Below are positions 9,814 through 18,514 of a stretch of DNA of 64,000 nt, piece after piece. Numbering within the stretch: the first letter of the stretch is position 1; every line of letters begins with the position of its first letter. A model generated the notes under the pieces. That model was not told the origin of the DNA and made no database searches. It saw only the letters and a list, made by a program, of their open reading frames with translations. The translations under genes and the position numbers were made by a program. Source of the DNA: Bradyrhizobium sp. SSBR45G (lineage in GTDB: Bacteria; Pseudomonadota; Alphaproteobacteria; Rhizobiales; Xanthobacteraceae); assembly GCF_030159255.1 (NCBI RefSeq), contig NZ_BSCT01000013.1, forward strand, positions 101,085 through 165,084, given 5' to 3'.

Positions 9814-10462
9814 TCAGCAACGTGAACTCGCGCAGGCCATAGCCGGCGACGACCTTGGCCGATGACCGGAGCCGATCCCTGGCAAACTGGACCCAGGGCT
9901 CCGGCATCGTACAGTACAGACGCTCCGGATCGGCATTCACCGGATCGGGCGTCATGAAGTTGACGGCGAGACCGCGGCGGCTGTGCGCATGCATGTCGAC
10001 GAGGGTCTGGCCGACATAGCGCTCCCAGGTTTCGACCGGATGATCGAGCCTGACGTTGAAGATGCCGCTCGCCACCGAATAGTCGGCGACGCGGGGACTG
10101 TGCGCGGCAACCCTGAATCCGGCCCGGCTCAGGTCGCGCTGCAGCCGGTCCGCCTGGGCGATCATGGCCGGTGAGAGATCGAAGCCGAGATAATCGATCT
10201 CCGTCTCCCCATGATATCGGGAGAGATAGGAGAGCAAGGCTCCATAGCCGCATCCCACGTCGTTCAGCGCAAGCGGAGCCGAGAAGTCGCAGATTCTCAG
10301 GAGCTGCAGGAAGCGCACGTCCTGGGTAATGATGGAGTCCCAATCGGCGCCCGCAGGCACCGGACCAAAGGCGATGATCTTCTCGCTGTAATAGGACTCG
10401 ACGCTCGCATGAATCTCGTCGAGCACGCGCGCGTCGCATTCCCGGTCCGGAGCCGCGCGCAT
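9788..10462 (-). CDS. Class I SAM-dependent methyltransferase
   Basis: A 224-residue protein. Motif I is LNDVGCGYGALLSYLSRY, followed by the acidic loop YLGFDLSPAMIAQADRL, the usual SAM-binding pattern. The stop of the upstream partner gene overlaps this start (TGATG at 10460-10464), so the two are translationally coupled. A GTG one codon earlier at 10465 is an alternative start. The methyl acceptor is unknown. Its 3' end runs 26 bp into the end of the convergent cyclase gene. Confidence 0.85.
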   Translation of the reverse strand: MRAAPDRECDARVLDEIHASVESYYSEKIIAFGPVPAGADWDSIITQDVRFLQLLRICDFSAPLALNDVGCGYGALLSYLSRYHGETEIDYLGFDLSPAMIAQADRLQRDLSRAGFRVAAHSPRVADYSVASGIFNVRLDHPVETWERYVGQTLVDMHAHSRRGLAVNFMTPDPVNADPERLYCTMPEPWVQFARDRLRSSAKVVAGYGLREFTLLISTPDGGR

Positions 10463-11007
10463 CACGGCTTCCCGGCGGCTCCGGCTCCTTGCGGAAGGAG
10501 CGCCGCGCGCCCCGTCCAGGGCGTCATCGGGAACGAGATGGTCAGATAGTCGTCCTCCATATAGAGCAGAGGCTTGCCGTGATAGGCGAGCACGCGGGGG
10601 TCGTCGCCCAGCTTGTGCGTGGTGAAGTAGACCGGCTGCGGAACATCCAGTTCGAAGTTCTTCCGCAAAGCGGTCACGACACCCCGGTCCCCCGCTTCTC
10701 CTGTGTCGGTGCCATCCATCGCGAAACGCTCGCGCGAAAGACCGTTGAGATACGCGTAAAACTTGTTCTTGAGCGCCGGATTCCAGAAGCCGCCGAGCCC
10801 GAGCAGAGCAAAACTGTCTGCCAGCGAATGCTCGTCCGAAAAGATCGCAAACGCCTGGTGAAGCGACTTGAGCTCATCGATTCCGTCCATCAGCGGCAGG
10901 CTGAGCGGCGGCGACGCGGCTTCCGTTACGACTCGGGAAAATCGCAAATTGGCGAGGTCCAGCAAGCTTGAAATGAGATGATCGTCTTGACGAAAAAATG
11001 GCCCCAT
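10462..11007 (-). CDS. Conserved-looking protein of unknown function, coupled to methyltransferase
   Basis: A 181-residue soluble protein with no signal peptide or membrane segment. GGAGGGG lies just before the ATG. I see no known motif; the middle (FALLGLGGFWNPALKNKFYAYLNGL) is helical and the C-terminal third is beta-rich. It is the first gene of a two-gene operon with the methyltransferase and may be its partner or substrate. Confidence 0.6.
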   Translation of the reverse strand: MGPFFRQDDHLISSLLDLANLRFSRVVTEAASPPLSLPLMDGIDELKSLHQAFAIFSDEHSLADSFALLGLGGFWNPALKNKFYAYLNGLSRERFAMDGTDTGEAGDRGVVTALRKNFELDVPQPVYFTTHKLGDDPRVLAYHGKPLLYMEDDYLTISFPMTPWTGRAALLPQGAGAAGKP

Positions 11008-11285
11008 CGCGCCCCTCCGACATGTAGTCGACTGTTTTTGCCCCCTGAGATTGTAACCAGATTCAGCTCAAAGGAAACTTCATTTTGTGAGCTGAGATGC
11101 GGTCCGGCGGCGCCATCAATCGTGCGCGTTTGAATCATCTCCGATGCCGTCGACCTGCGTCTCGTCCGCAAACAGGTTGCGCGCACGGGCTCCGGAGACC
11201 TGGCTCAGGAGAAGGAGCACCAGTCTGGCCATGGCCCAGCGGGACGCGGCTTTCGGCGCGTTGCCCCCCCCCCGCCGGCCGCCTG

Positions 11286-11326
11286 CGTTAACCTTTTGCT
11301 AACCATAGCGCGGGCAAGCTTTGCCG
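11286..11326 (+). promoter_or_regulatory. CtrA-type promoter upstream of the OGT gene
   Basis: CGTTAACC, six bases, TAACCA, six bases, GGGCAA, three bases, TTGCCG. Every block and spacing is the same as at 28621-28661 upstream of flhA. The first half resembles the CtrA box (TTAA-N7-TTAA) with one mismatch; the second half is a GGCAA-N3-TTGCC dyad. It lies about 170 bp before the TTG start at 11498. Confidence 0.65.
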
Positions 11327-11497
11327 CGTCGCGCGGCGCGTGGCCCGGCAGCGGACGACGTGTCCGACAATGTCTGGCTGCCGCGGCCGTCGGCACCAAT
11401 GCCGCGATCGGCTCGACCTGCGGCCCGGCGGGCGCTCCGCCACGCGGCGGCAGGCCGTTTCGTACGCGCCACCGCAAAGTTCGCCCGGAGAGAAGCC

Positions 11498-13720
11498 TTG
11501 AGCACCGTCGGTTCGCGCGCCTTCCAGAAGGCACGGCAGGAAAAGAAGCAGAAGAAGCTGATCGAGACGCAGCTGACGGCGGCCTACACGGCGTTCCGCG
11601 CCGGGCGCCAGACGGATACGCAGGCGCTGTGCGCGAAGCTGCTGCAGGAGGTGCCGGACTGTTTCGATGCCATGCATCTGCTCGGCGTGTCGCTGGTCTC
11701 GGCCGCACGTTTCGCGGAGGCTGTGACCTTCCTGGCGCAGGCCACGGCGCTCGAGCCGAACTCGGCCGACGCGCAGTCCAATCTCGGCTGGGCTCTGGTC
11801 AATTGCGAACGCTACGCCGAGGCCCGCACGGCGCTGGAGCGGTCGCTGGCGCTGAGGCCGAATGCACCGATCACCTTGCGCAATCTGACCATCGCCCTGC
11901 TGCGGCTGAAGCAGGGCGAGGCCGCGCTGGCCACGGCAACGCGGGCGCTTGAGCTGAAGCTGGATGACGTCGATTCCTGGTGCAACCGCAGCGTCGCCGA
12001 GCTGATGCTGCGGCGCTGGGACGCCGCCGCCGCCAGCGCCGAACGCGCGCTGACGTTCAACCCGACCCATTTCGAGGCCATGGTCAACAAGGGCCTCGCG
12101 CATCTCGAGCTGCATCATTTCGAGCTGGCGGAAGCGACCTTCAATGCAGCGCTCGCCGCGCGTCCTGTTCATGCAGAGCTCCGGGCGCATCGCGGCCGGT
12201 TGTACATGCTGTCGGGACATACCGACGCGGCCGAAGCGGATTTCGATGCCGCCGTCGCGCTGGATCCCGGCCTGCAGCTGGGCTGGCAGGGCAAGGCGCA
12301 GATCTCGATCCTCAAAGGCAATGTGGCGCAGGCGATGGCGGCGTGCCGGCGCGTGCTCGACGCCAATCCCGCCGCCCAGACCGCCCTCACTTTGCTCGGC
12401 GCCTGCCTCGGGCGGCTCGGCGACGTCGCCGGCGCGATCGCGCAGTTCGATCAGGCGCTGACGGTGCAGCCGGACTACGACGAGGCGATCACCAAGAAGA
12501 TCTTCTATCTCGACTTCCTCTCCGGCGCCGACTTCGCCGTTCAGCAGGCGGCGCGGCAATATTGGTGGATGGCGGTCGGCTCGAAATTCCCGCGCCGCAA
12601 GCTTGCGCCCCGCTCGCTCGATCCCGATCGGCGCATCATCGTCGGCTACGTCTCGGCCGATTTCCGCATGCACTCGGCGGCCTTCGCCTTCCTGCCGGTG
12701 CTGCGCGGACACGACAAGACCCAGATGCAGGTCAACTGCTACTCGACGTCGCCGCGGCACGACGACTTCACTGCGCAATTCAAGTCGATCGCCGATGTCT
12801 GGGTCGAGGCGTCCAGCCTCTCCGACGACGAGCTCGCCGACCGCATCCAGGCCGATGGCGTCGACATCCTGGTCGATCTCTCCGGCTACACCACCGGCAT
12901 GCGGATGCCGGTGTTCGCGCGCAAGCCGGCGCCGATCCAGGTCACGGCCTGGGGCAGCGGCACCGGCACCGGCCTTGCGACGATGGACTACTTCTTTGCC
13001 GATCCGGTCACCGTGCCCGAGAGCGTCCGGCCGCTGTTCGCCGAGCACGTCCACGATCTGCCGTCGGTGATCACGATCGATCCGCTGCTCGATGTTCCGC
13101 CGTCGCCATTGCCGATGCTGCAGAACGGTCATGTCAGCTTCGGCGTCTACAACCGTATCGACAAGATCTCCGACGAGGCGATCGCGCTGTGGGCGCGGCT
13201 GCTTGCCGAGGTGCCGGACGCCGTGCTCGTCATCAAGCATCTCGCGCTCAACGATCCCTTGGTGCGCGATGGTCTGATCGGCCGCTTCGTCAGCCGAGGC
13301 GTGCCCGAGGCGCGCCTCGTCTGCCTCGGCGCCAGCGAACGCAGCGAGCATCTGCGCTCCTACGGACGCATCGACATCTCGCTCGATCCGTTCCCGCAGA
13401 ACGGCGGCGTCTCGACATTCGAGTCGCTTTACATGGGTGTACCGGTCGTCGCCAAGCTCGGCGCCGGCGCGGCCTCGCGCGCGGCAGGGGGCATCCTGAC
13501 CGCGGCGGGGCTCGCCGACTGGGTCGCCGATGATGACGACGGCTACATCCGCATCGCCAAGAGCTTCGCCGCACAGCCGGAGCTGCTGGCGAAGCTGCGC
13601 GGCGAGCTGCCGGCCATGGTCGCGCGCTCGCCGGCCGGCGACGTCGCCAACTACACGCGCTGCGTCGAGGCGGGCTATCGGCAATTCTGGCGCACATATT
13701 GCGCAAAGGGAGGCGGCTGA
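11498..13720 (+). CDS. TPR-repeat O-linked GlcNAc transferase-like protein (GT41 family)
   Basis: A 740-residue protein from a TTG start at 11498, chosen because GGAGAG sits 5-7 bases upstream; the frame is open further upstream, but that part is Arg/Ala-rich and crosses the promoter dyad. Residues about 20-350 are tandem TPR units. The rest is the GT41 (OGT/SPINDLY) catalytic region: VGYVSADFRMHS near 382, DILVDLSGYTTG, PIQVTAWG, and the nucleotide-sugar motif DPFPQNGGVST at 630. These enzymes glycosylate protein Ser/Thr in the cytoplasm. A promoter matching that of flhA suggests co-expression with flagella, so flagellin is a reasonable substrate guess. Confidence 0.85.
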   Translation: MSTVGSRAFQKARQEKKQKKLIETQLTAAYTAFRAGRQTDTQALCAKLLQEVPDCFDAMHLLGVSLVSAARFAEAVTFLAQATALEPNSADAQSNLGWALVNCERYAEARTALERSLALRPNAPITLRNLTIALLRLKQGEAALATATRALELKLDDVDSWCNRSVAELMLRRWDAAAASAERALTFNPTHFEAMVNKGLAHLELHHFELAEATFNAALAARPVHAELRAHRGRLYMLSGHTDAAEADFDAAVALDPGLQLGWQGKAQISILKGNVAQAMAACRRVLDANPAAQTALTLLGACLGRLGDVAGAIAQFDQALTVQPDYDEAITKKIFYLDFLSGADFAVQQAARQYWWMAVGSKFPRRKLAPRSLDPDRRIIVGYVSADFRMHSAAFAFLPVLRGHDKTQMQVNCYSTSPRHDDFTAQFKSIADVWVEASSLSDDELADRIQADGVDILVDLSGYTTGMRMPVFARKPAPIQVTAWGSGTGTGLATMDYFFADPVTVPESVRPLFAEHVHDLPSVITIDPLLDVPPSPLPMLQNGHVSFGVYNRIDKISDEAIALWARLLAEVPDAVLVIKHLALNDPLVRDGLIGRFVSRGVPEARLVCLGASERSEHLRSYGRIDISLDPFPQNGGVSTFESLYMGVPVVAKLGAGAASRAAGGILTAAGLADWVADDDDGYIRIAKSFAAQPELLAKLRGELPAMVARSPAGDVANYTRCVEAGYRQFWRTYCAKGGG

Positions 13721-14062
13721 TCGAAGCGGCTCTCCGCACCCGCCCGCTCGGGCCCGAGCCGCGGGCTCAGATCGCACCGACGCGCGTCAAGTGCACAACC
13801 AGGAGATGCAGAAATTTCGACGATGCCATTTTGACCGGGTATATCCCCGCGGCCCCTGATCCCTGCATCGATGGGCCGGCCCCGTCCTCGATAGAGCGCA
13901 ATCAAGGATATGGCTTTTTGGTGGCAACGATCGCCGCGGCCGCCGCCTGATCTACGACCAACCGGCGAGTAGTAGACCCCTCTCACCGACCGGGGAGATA
14001 ATCAGGGAGAAAAAACGCCGGCTTTGCGATCGCAGTGCGGCCGGCAACGGAGGACGAGGGGA
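13721..14062. other. Intergenic stretch, no gene seen
   Basis: About 340 bp between the OGT gene and the TAXI protein. It has a 14-bp palindrome GCTCGGGCCCGAGC shortly after the OGT stop, which may aid termination, though no T-run follows. The last bases give the ribosome-binding site for the TAXI gene. Confidence 0.5.
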
Positions 14063-15220
14063 ATGCGGGGCGCGGTGTTGAGTTGTGTTGTTGCGGCTGG
14101 CGTGGCTCTGGCGGCGCTGGCGCCGGTCGCCGCGCAGACCGTGCGAGCGCCGAAATCGGCGACGGCGGCCGCCGCCGGCGAAGGCGGCAAGCTGCAGGAG
14201 TCCAACGAATGGACGGTCGGCATCGCCGGCGGCCTGCTCGAAGGCACCAACATCCGTTTTGCCGCCGAGATGGCCAAGGTGCTCGACGACCGTCCGAACC
14301 TGCGCGTGCTGCCGATGGTGACCTATGGCGCGCTCGGCAACATCGAGGACCTGCTGTATCTGCGCGGCGTCGACGTCACCATCACCTCGGCCGACGTGCT
14401 CGACGAGTTCGTGCGCAACGGCACGCTCGCCAACATCAAGAACCGCATCCGCTACATCTGCTCGTTCTACATCAACGAGATGCACGTCTACGTCCGCCCC
14501 GAGATCAAGACGCTGGAGGATCTCCAGGGCAAGAAGGTCAGCTTCAACACGGTGGGAAGTGCTGCGAACCTCACCGGCGGCATCGTGTTCGACCGGCTCA
14601 AGATCGGCGCGGAGAAGGTGTTCATCAACAATTCGGTGGCGCTGGAGAAGATGCGGACCGGCGAGATCGCCGGCGTCGTGCACGTGACCGGCAAGCCGAC
14701 CGACCTGTTCGCCAAGTTCAAGCCCGAGCCCGGCTTCCACTTCCTGCCCGTCCCGTTCGCGCGCAGCCTGCAGGATTACTACGTGCCGACCAAGCTGACG
14801 TCGCAGGACTACCCGAACCTGCTCAAGCCCGGCGAGACCATCGAGACGATCGGCGTGCCGCAGGTGCTGGCGGTCTACAACTGGTCGCCGGAGACCGAGC
14901 GCTATCGCCGCGTCTCGCGTTTCGTGGAGTATCTGTTCAAGCGGTTCGACCAGTTCAAGCAGCCGCCGTTCCACCCGAAATGGAACGAGATCAACCTCGC
15001 CTCCTCGCTGCCCGGCTGGACCCGTTTTCGCGCGGCGGAGGAGCTGCTCGCGAGCACGCGTTCGCCAGAGGCCGACGTCGCCGTCAAGCAGCAGTTCGAT
15101 CAGTGGATGAGCGCCAAGACCACCCCCGGCGGCCGGCGGATGAGCGAGGACGAGACCAGGGTGCTGTTCGAGCAGTTTCGCGACTGGATGAAGCGCGATG
15201 GCGGCCAGCCGGCGCGCTAG
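14063..15220 (+). CDS. TAXI-family TRAP transporter solute-binding protein
   Basis: A 385-residue periplasmic protein with a signal peptide (residues 1-25, cleaved near VAAQT). The TAXI fold is indicated by WTVGIAGGLLEGTNIRFAAEM, the repeated two-lobe pattern, and KKVSFNTVGSAANLTGG. TAXI proteins bind small acidic or organic solutes and normally feed a fused TRAP permease. No permease gene is next to it, so it is an orphan binding protein or sensor component. The start is set by GAGGGG before the ATG; an in-frame ATG 39 bp upstream is less likely. Confidence 0.82.
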   Translation: MRGAVLSCVVAAGVALAALAPVAAQTVRAPKSATAAAAGEGGKLQESNEWTVGIAGGLLEGTNIRFAAEMAKVLDDRPNLRVLPMVTYGALGNIEDLLYLRGVDVTITSADVLDEFVRNGTLANIKNRIRYICSFYINEMHVYVRPEIKTLEDLQGKKVSFNTVGSAANLTGGIVFDRLKIGAEKVFINNSVALEKMRTGEIAGVVHVTGKPTDLFAKFKPEPGFHFLPVPFARSLQDYYVPTKLTSQDYPNLLKPGETIETIGVPQVLAVYNWSPETERYRRVSRFVEYLFKRFDQFKQPPFHPKWNEINLASSLPGWTRFRAAEELLASTRSPEADVAVKQQFDQWMSAKTTPGGRRMSEDETRVLFEQFRDWMKRDGGQPAR

Positions 15221-15238
15221 CGCCGCTGCTTTCGCAAG

Positions 15239-15910
15239 CTACGGCGCGACGGGCCTGCGCCGCAGCTCGTCCGGTGCATCGGGCTGCGCCAGCGGATGCG
15301 CGGACGCAAATGCTGGCGTGACCATGGCAGCCTCGAACACGCGCCTGAGCGTCGGCGCCGAGGCGAGATCGAGGCCCTGGTTGAGCGCGAAGGTGACGTG
15401 GCCCGCGAGGCAGATGTCCGCCGTCGTCGGCGCATCGCCATGGCAGAAGCGGCCGGTCGCGGCGTGGCCGGCGAGTTGCGCCTCGACAGCGACGATCATC
15501 TCCGCGGCCCAATGCCTGAGCCAGGCCGTGCGCGCGCGGTCGTCGACATGCAGCACCTCGGTGAGATAGCGCTGCACCCGGGGCGTCGTCAGCGGATGCG
15601 CGTCGCAGGCGATCATCGCCGCCAGCGCCCGCACCCGGGCGCGGCCCTTCGCATCGGCCGGCAACAGCGCCGGTGCCGGAAAGACCTCGTCGAGATAATC
15701 GAGGATCGCGAGCGACTGCGTCAGCACCGTGCCGTCTTCGAGCTCCAGCGACGGCAGCGCCATCTGCGGGTTGAGCGCGGCATAGGCCTCGCCGCGATGC
15801 TGCCGACGGTCGATATCGACCGGCACGAGCTCGTACGCGACGCCCTTCAGATTGAGCGCGATGCGCACACGAAAGCTCGCAAGCGACCGCCAGAACGAAT
15901 AGAGCTTCAT
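15239..15910 (-). CDS. maiA: Maleylacetoacetate isomerase (zeta-class glutathione transferase)
   Basis: A 223-residue protein, the usual size. The zeta-class N-terminus is clear (LYSFWRSLASFRVRIALNLKG, where the active-site Ser motif reads RSLAS instead of the common RSSAS), followed by NPQMALPSLELEDG and LTQSLAILDYLDE for glutathione binding. It isomerises maleylacetoacetate to fumarylacetoacetate in tyrosine/homogentisate or gentisate breakdown. No other gene of that pathway is adjacent. It converges on the TAXI gene with an 18-bp gap. Confidence 0.85.
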   Translation of the reverse strand: MKLYSFWRSLASFRVRIALNLKGVAYELVPVDIDRRQHRGEAYAALNPQMALPSLELEDGTVLTQSLAILDYLDEVFPAPALLPADAKGRARVRALAAMIACDAHPLTTPRVQRYLTEVLHVDDRARTAWLRHWAAEMIVAVEAQLAGHAATGRFCHGDAPTTADICLAGHVTFALNQGLDLASAPTLRRVFEAAMVTPAFASAHPLAQPDAPDELRRRPVAP

Positions 15911-15960
15911 GCGGATGCTCCCCGGAGGACGTCCGATTGTGCCTCAGGGTCCGCCCGCCG

Positions 15961-16461
15961 TCACTCCGCGCCCGGCGTGAAATCCTGGTCCGCCACCGCG
16001 GCGCCCTGCGGCACCTTGATCACGACGACAGCCCGGTTGAGCGCCTGGTGGCACGAATTGCAGGCCGCCGTGAGGTCCGCATAGGACTGTTCGAAACGGC
16101 CGATGTCCTTGACCTTGATGGCCTGCGCCAGCTCGTCGAACGGCTGCTGCGTCACGGCGGCGTTCATGTCGGCGAACGAGTTGCCGTCGACCAGCGGCTG
16201 CGCCCGGCTGACGCGGTTGAAGGCGCCCTTCAGATTGCTGAGCTCGTAGGCGCTGAACGCCCAATTGCCGGCGTGGGCGGCGATCCACAGCCGGATGTGG
16301 CGCGGCTGGATGGTCGCGATCATCAGGTCGCTGACGGTCGGCACATAGGCAGGCGCCGGCGGGGGCGCTTCCGCGCGCAGGCCGGCCATGGTCGCAAGCG
16401 AGGCAAGCCCTGCGGCTACAGCCGTCAGCCGTACGCTGCGGCGAAGCGTCTCGAAATTCAT
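15961..16461 (-). CDS. Exported monoheme c-type cytochrome
   Basis: A 166-residue protein. Residues 1-30 form a signal peptide ending near LRAEA. A single heme attachment motif CNSCH is at 134-138, close to the C-terminus, within a helical domain; this resembles cytochrome c' and related four-helix cytochromes. It would be periplasmic and could carry electrons or bind gas. A palindrome resembling the iron control element recognised by Irr lies 18 bp upstream of the start, so expression is probably tied to iron or heme status. Confidence 0.78.
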   Translation of the reverse strand: MNFETLRRSVRLTAVAAGLASLATMAGLRAEAPPPAPAYVPTVSDLMIATIQPRHIRLWIAAHAGNWAFSAYELSNLKGAFNRVSRAQPLVDGNSFADMNAAVTQQPFDELAQAIKVKDIGRFEQSYADLTAACNSCHQALNRAVVVIKVPQGAAVADQDFTPGAE

Positions 16462-16479
16462 CTAATGTACTCCCATTCA

Positions 16480-16496
16480 TTTAGAATTATTCTAAA
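16480..16496 (-). promoter_or_regulatory. Putative Irr box (iron control element)
   Basis: TTTAGAATTATTCTAAA is a perfect 8-bp inverted repeat around one base. It matches the ICE/Irr motif of Bradyrhizobium as I recall it (about TTTAGAA-N3-TTCTAAA). It sits 18 bp before the start of the exported cytochrome, close enough to block transcription or translation start. Confidence 0.65.
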
Positions 16497-16817
16497 GAAT
16501 GGCTGCAGCCGTCGCCAATGGATTTCGGTGATCGCAACGATCAGAAATTCTTGATGGCGCGCGCCCGACGGCAATTTGCGGTCTCGCCACGATGCGCGCA
16601 CTGGCGGCTGCTCGTTCATTGGCCGGGCCTGCCTCACGCGCTGCCCTTGATTGGCTTCAGGGCCGCGCAGCCCACCGGCCGTCGTCGTCAGAGTCGCAAT
16701 GGCGCGGGGCCCGTCGGCTTTGCAGCGGGCGCCGCTTCCGGTGACGGCCTCGGCGAGGTCATTCGCAAGCGCGCTCGGCAGCGATCGGCACCAGACCCAG
16801 ACGGGTGCGATGTGGTG
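16497..16817. other. Intergenic stretch, no gene seen
   Basis: About 320 bp between the cytochrome promoter and the stop of the alpha/beta hydrolase. I see no gene or repeat with support. Confidence 0.5.
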
Positions 16818-17744
16818 TCATCTGGCGCCGATCGTCCGGCGCAGCCACGCGTCGACGATCGCGGTGGCGGGATGGCTGGCATTGCCGAGTTCGCGGTTGA
16901 TCTCGATGTGGCCGCGCAGCCCGGTGCCGCGGACAGCTTCGACCTCGGCCGGCGTTCCGGCCTGCATCAGGGCGGCGCCGAGCGCCTCGGATTGCGCCGT
17001 GCCGTCGGCGCGGTCGACGTGGAGGATCAGGAAGGCCGGCGCATTCGGCTTGGCGGCCTGCAGCGTCGGCGACAGCGCCCGCTGGCGCGCGGGATCGGTG
17101 CCGAACGCCTGGATGTAGGTGTCCGTCATGAAGCGGCCGCTGTCGGCGATCTGGCGCGCAACGTCGTAGCAGGCGCCATCGAGCGCGACGATGCCGCCGA
17201 CGTCGCGCAGCGACAGCCCGGCCGCGGCCAGGTAACGCGGATCGGTCCCGACCAGCGCCACCAGATGGGCGCCGGCACTGTGGCCCATCAGCACGATCCG
17301 CGCGGGATCGATCCCGAGCCGCCCGGCATTGTTGCGCAACCACGCCACCGCCGCGGCGACATCGGCCGCCTGCTGCTCGACGCTCGCCGAGGGCACCAGG
17401 CGATAATCGATCGAGGCGAAGGCATAGCCCTGCGCCAGCAGATGCTCGACCTTCGCAGCCCCGGTCGCGTTGCGCTTGTCGCCCCGCATCCATCCACCGC
17501 CATGGACGAAAACGACCAGCGGAGCCGCGGTGCCTCCCCTCGCCTGCCAAAAATCGAGTCTCTGCAGCGGATCGCTTCCATAAGCATATTCTGCGGCCGG
17601 CGCGATCCTGCTCTCTGCCTCCCGCGCCGCCATCCGCGCCTGCAGCCGCTCCAGGAATGGCCCCGCAAGCGCAGGCGACAGAGAAGCCGGCTGCAGGAGC
17701 CACAGGCCCGCAGCTAACAGAAGAGGAAATGTCGAACGCAACAT
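16818..17744 (-). CDS. Exported alpha/beta hydrolase (HSL-like esterase)
   Basis: A 308-residue protein with a signal peptide (residues 1-27, ending PALA). The HSL/BD-FAE pattern is clear: oxyanion HGGGW near 85, nucleophile Ser156 in MGHSAGAH, an acidic residue near 245 and His near 280 in GHIEINR. It likely hydrolyses a small ester in the periplasm. The start at 17744 (MLRSTFPLL) gives a clean signal peptide; in-frame ATGs at 17756 and 17759 are alternatives. Confidence 0.8.
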   Translation of the reverse strand: MLRSTFPLLLAAGLWLLQPASLSPALAGPFLERLQARMAAREAESRIAPAAEYAYGSDPLQRLDFWQARGGTAAPLVVFVHGGGWMRGDKRNATGAAKVEHLLAQGYAFASIDYRLVPSASVEQQAADVAAAVAWLRNNAGRLGIDPARIVLMGHSAGAHLVALVGTDPRYLAAAGLSLRDVGGIVALDGACYDVARQIADSGRFMTDTYIQAFGTDPARQRALSPTLQAAKPNAPAFLILHVDRADGTAQSEALGAALMQAGTPAEVEAVRGTGLRGHIEINRELGNASHPATAIVDAWLRRTIGAR

Positions 17745-17890
17745 CGCATGCTCCATCATCGTGAGACGATAGCAGCACGTGTTGCTTAATGAAGGCCGCA
17801 CGCGGCGTTGTTACAAATTGGCAAGAACGGGCACGTCCGCGGAACTACGGGAGCGGCGCGGCATCACCGGGATGACCGCCGCCGTCAGCG

Positions 17891-18274
17891 TCAAGCTGGA
17901 TCGAGCCCCTCCGGAAGGCTGATCCAGATGACGGTCTGCGCCTCCGGAGAATGCAGCGTCCGGTGTCCCTTGCCATGCGTGTCTTCGAACAGGATGAAGC
18001 CGCCGGCCGGAATGTGCCTTCGGTCTCCGTCGCTGGTCTGGTAGTCCGCCGATCCGTCGAGCCGGACGGTGAGCGAGCGCCGCGGCACGGTGTGCCAATC
18101 GACCAGCCCTGCCCCGGCCGGAATCCGTGTGAAGCTGATATGCGTGCTCGCATATCTCGCGGACACGTCGAAAACCGCGGCCTCCGGGTGAACCTGCCGC
18201 GTGCTTGTCGGAATGTCGACCTCGTCGAAATGCGACTCGCCATCGGCGGTCGCGTAAACCCGCGGGCATTTCAT
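17891..18274 (-). CDS. Small cupin-fold protein
   Basis: A 127-residue protein. The two cupin stretches can be read as PAGAGLVDWHTVPRRSLTVRLDG and DRRHIPAGGFILFEDTHGKGHRT, with His residues placed for metal binding. GGAAGGGGG precedes the ATG at 18274. The family includes sugar-nucleotide and signalling cupins; no specific reaction can be assigned. It stands alone on the minus strand, divergent from the lipase gene. Confidence 0.72.
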   Translation of the reverse strand: MKCPRVYATADGESHFDEVDIPTSTRQVHPEAAVFDVSARYASTHISFTRIPAGAGLVDWHTVPRRSLTVRLDGSADYQTSDGDRRHIPAGGFILFEDTHGKGHRTLHSPEAQTVIWISLPEGLDPA

Positions 18275-18514
18275 CACAGGCCCCCTTCCGGCGAGCGTCA
18301 TCGTAATCCGTCTCCGATCCCAGACCGGATGGCAGGGTATCATCCAGCGCGGCCGCGATCTGCCCGCCGGCGATACGCGCGCAGAAAAAGCGCCCCACCT
18401 CCTGATATTGTATTTGTGTCACGATACATCTTATAATTGATCCGTGCGTGTCGCGCCGCCGGCGTCCGGCGGAAGACCGACAGCCGAAGAGACACGCTGC
18501 AGGGGAGGAACAGG

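Noticed and set aside
11288..13777. Minus-strand open frame of 829 codons opposite the OGT gene
   Set aside because: It is antisense to a clear TPR-OGT gene and Arg/Asp/His-rich, as expected of a high-GC shadow frame.
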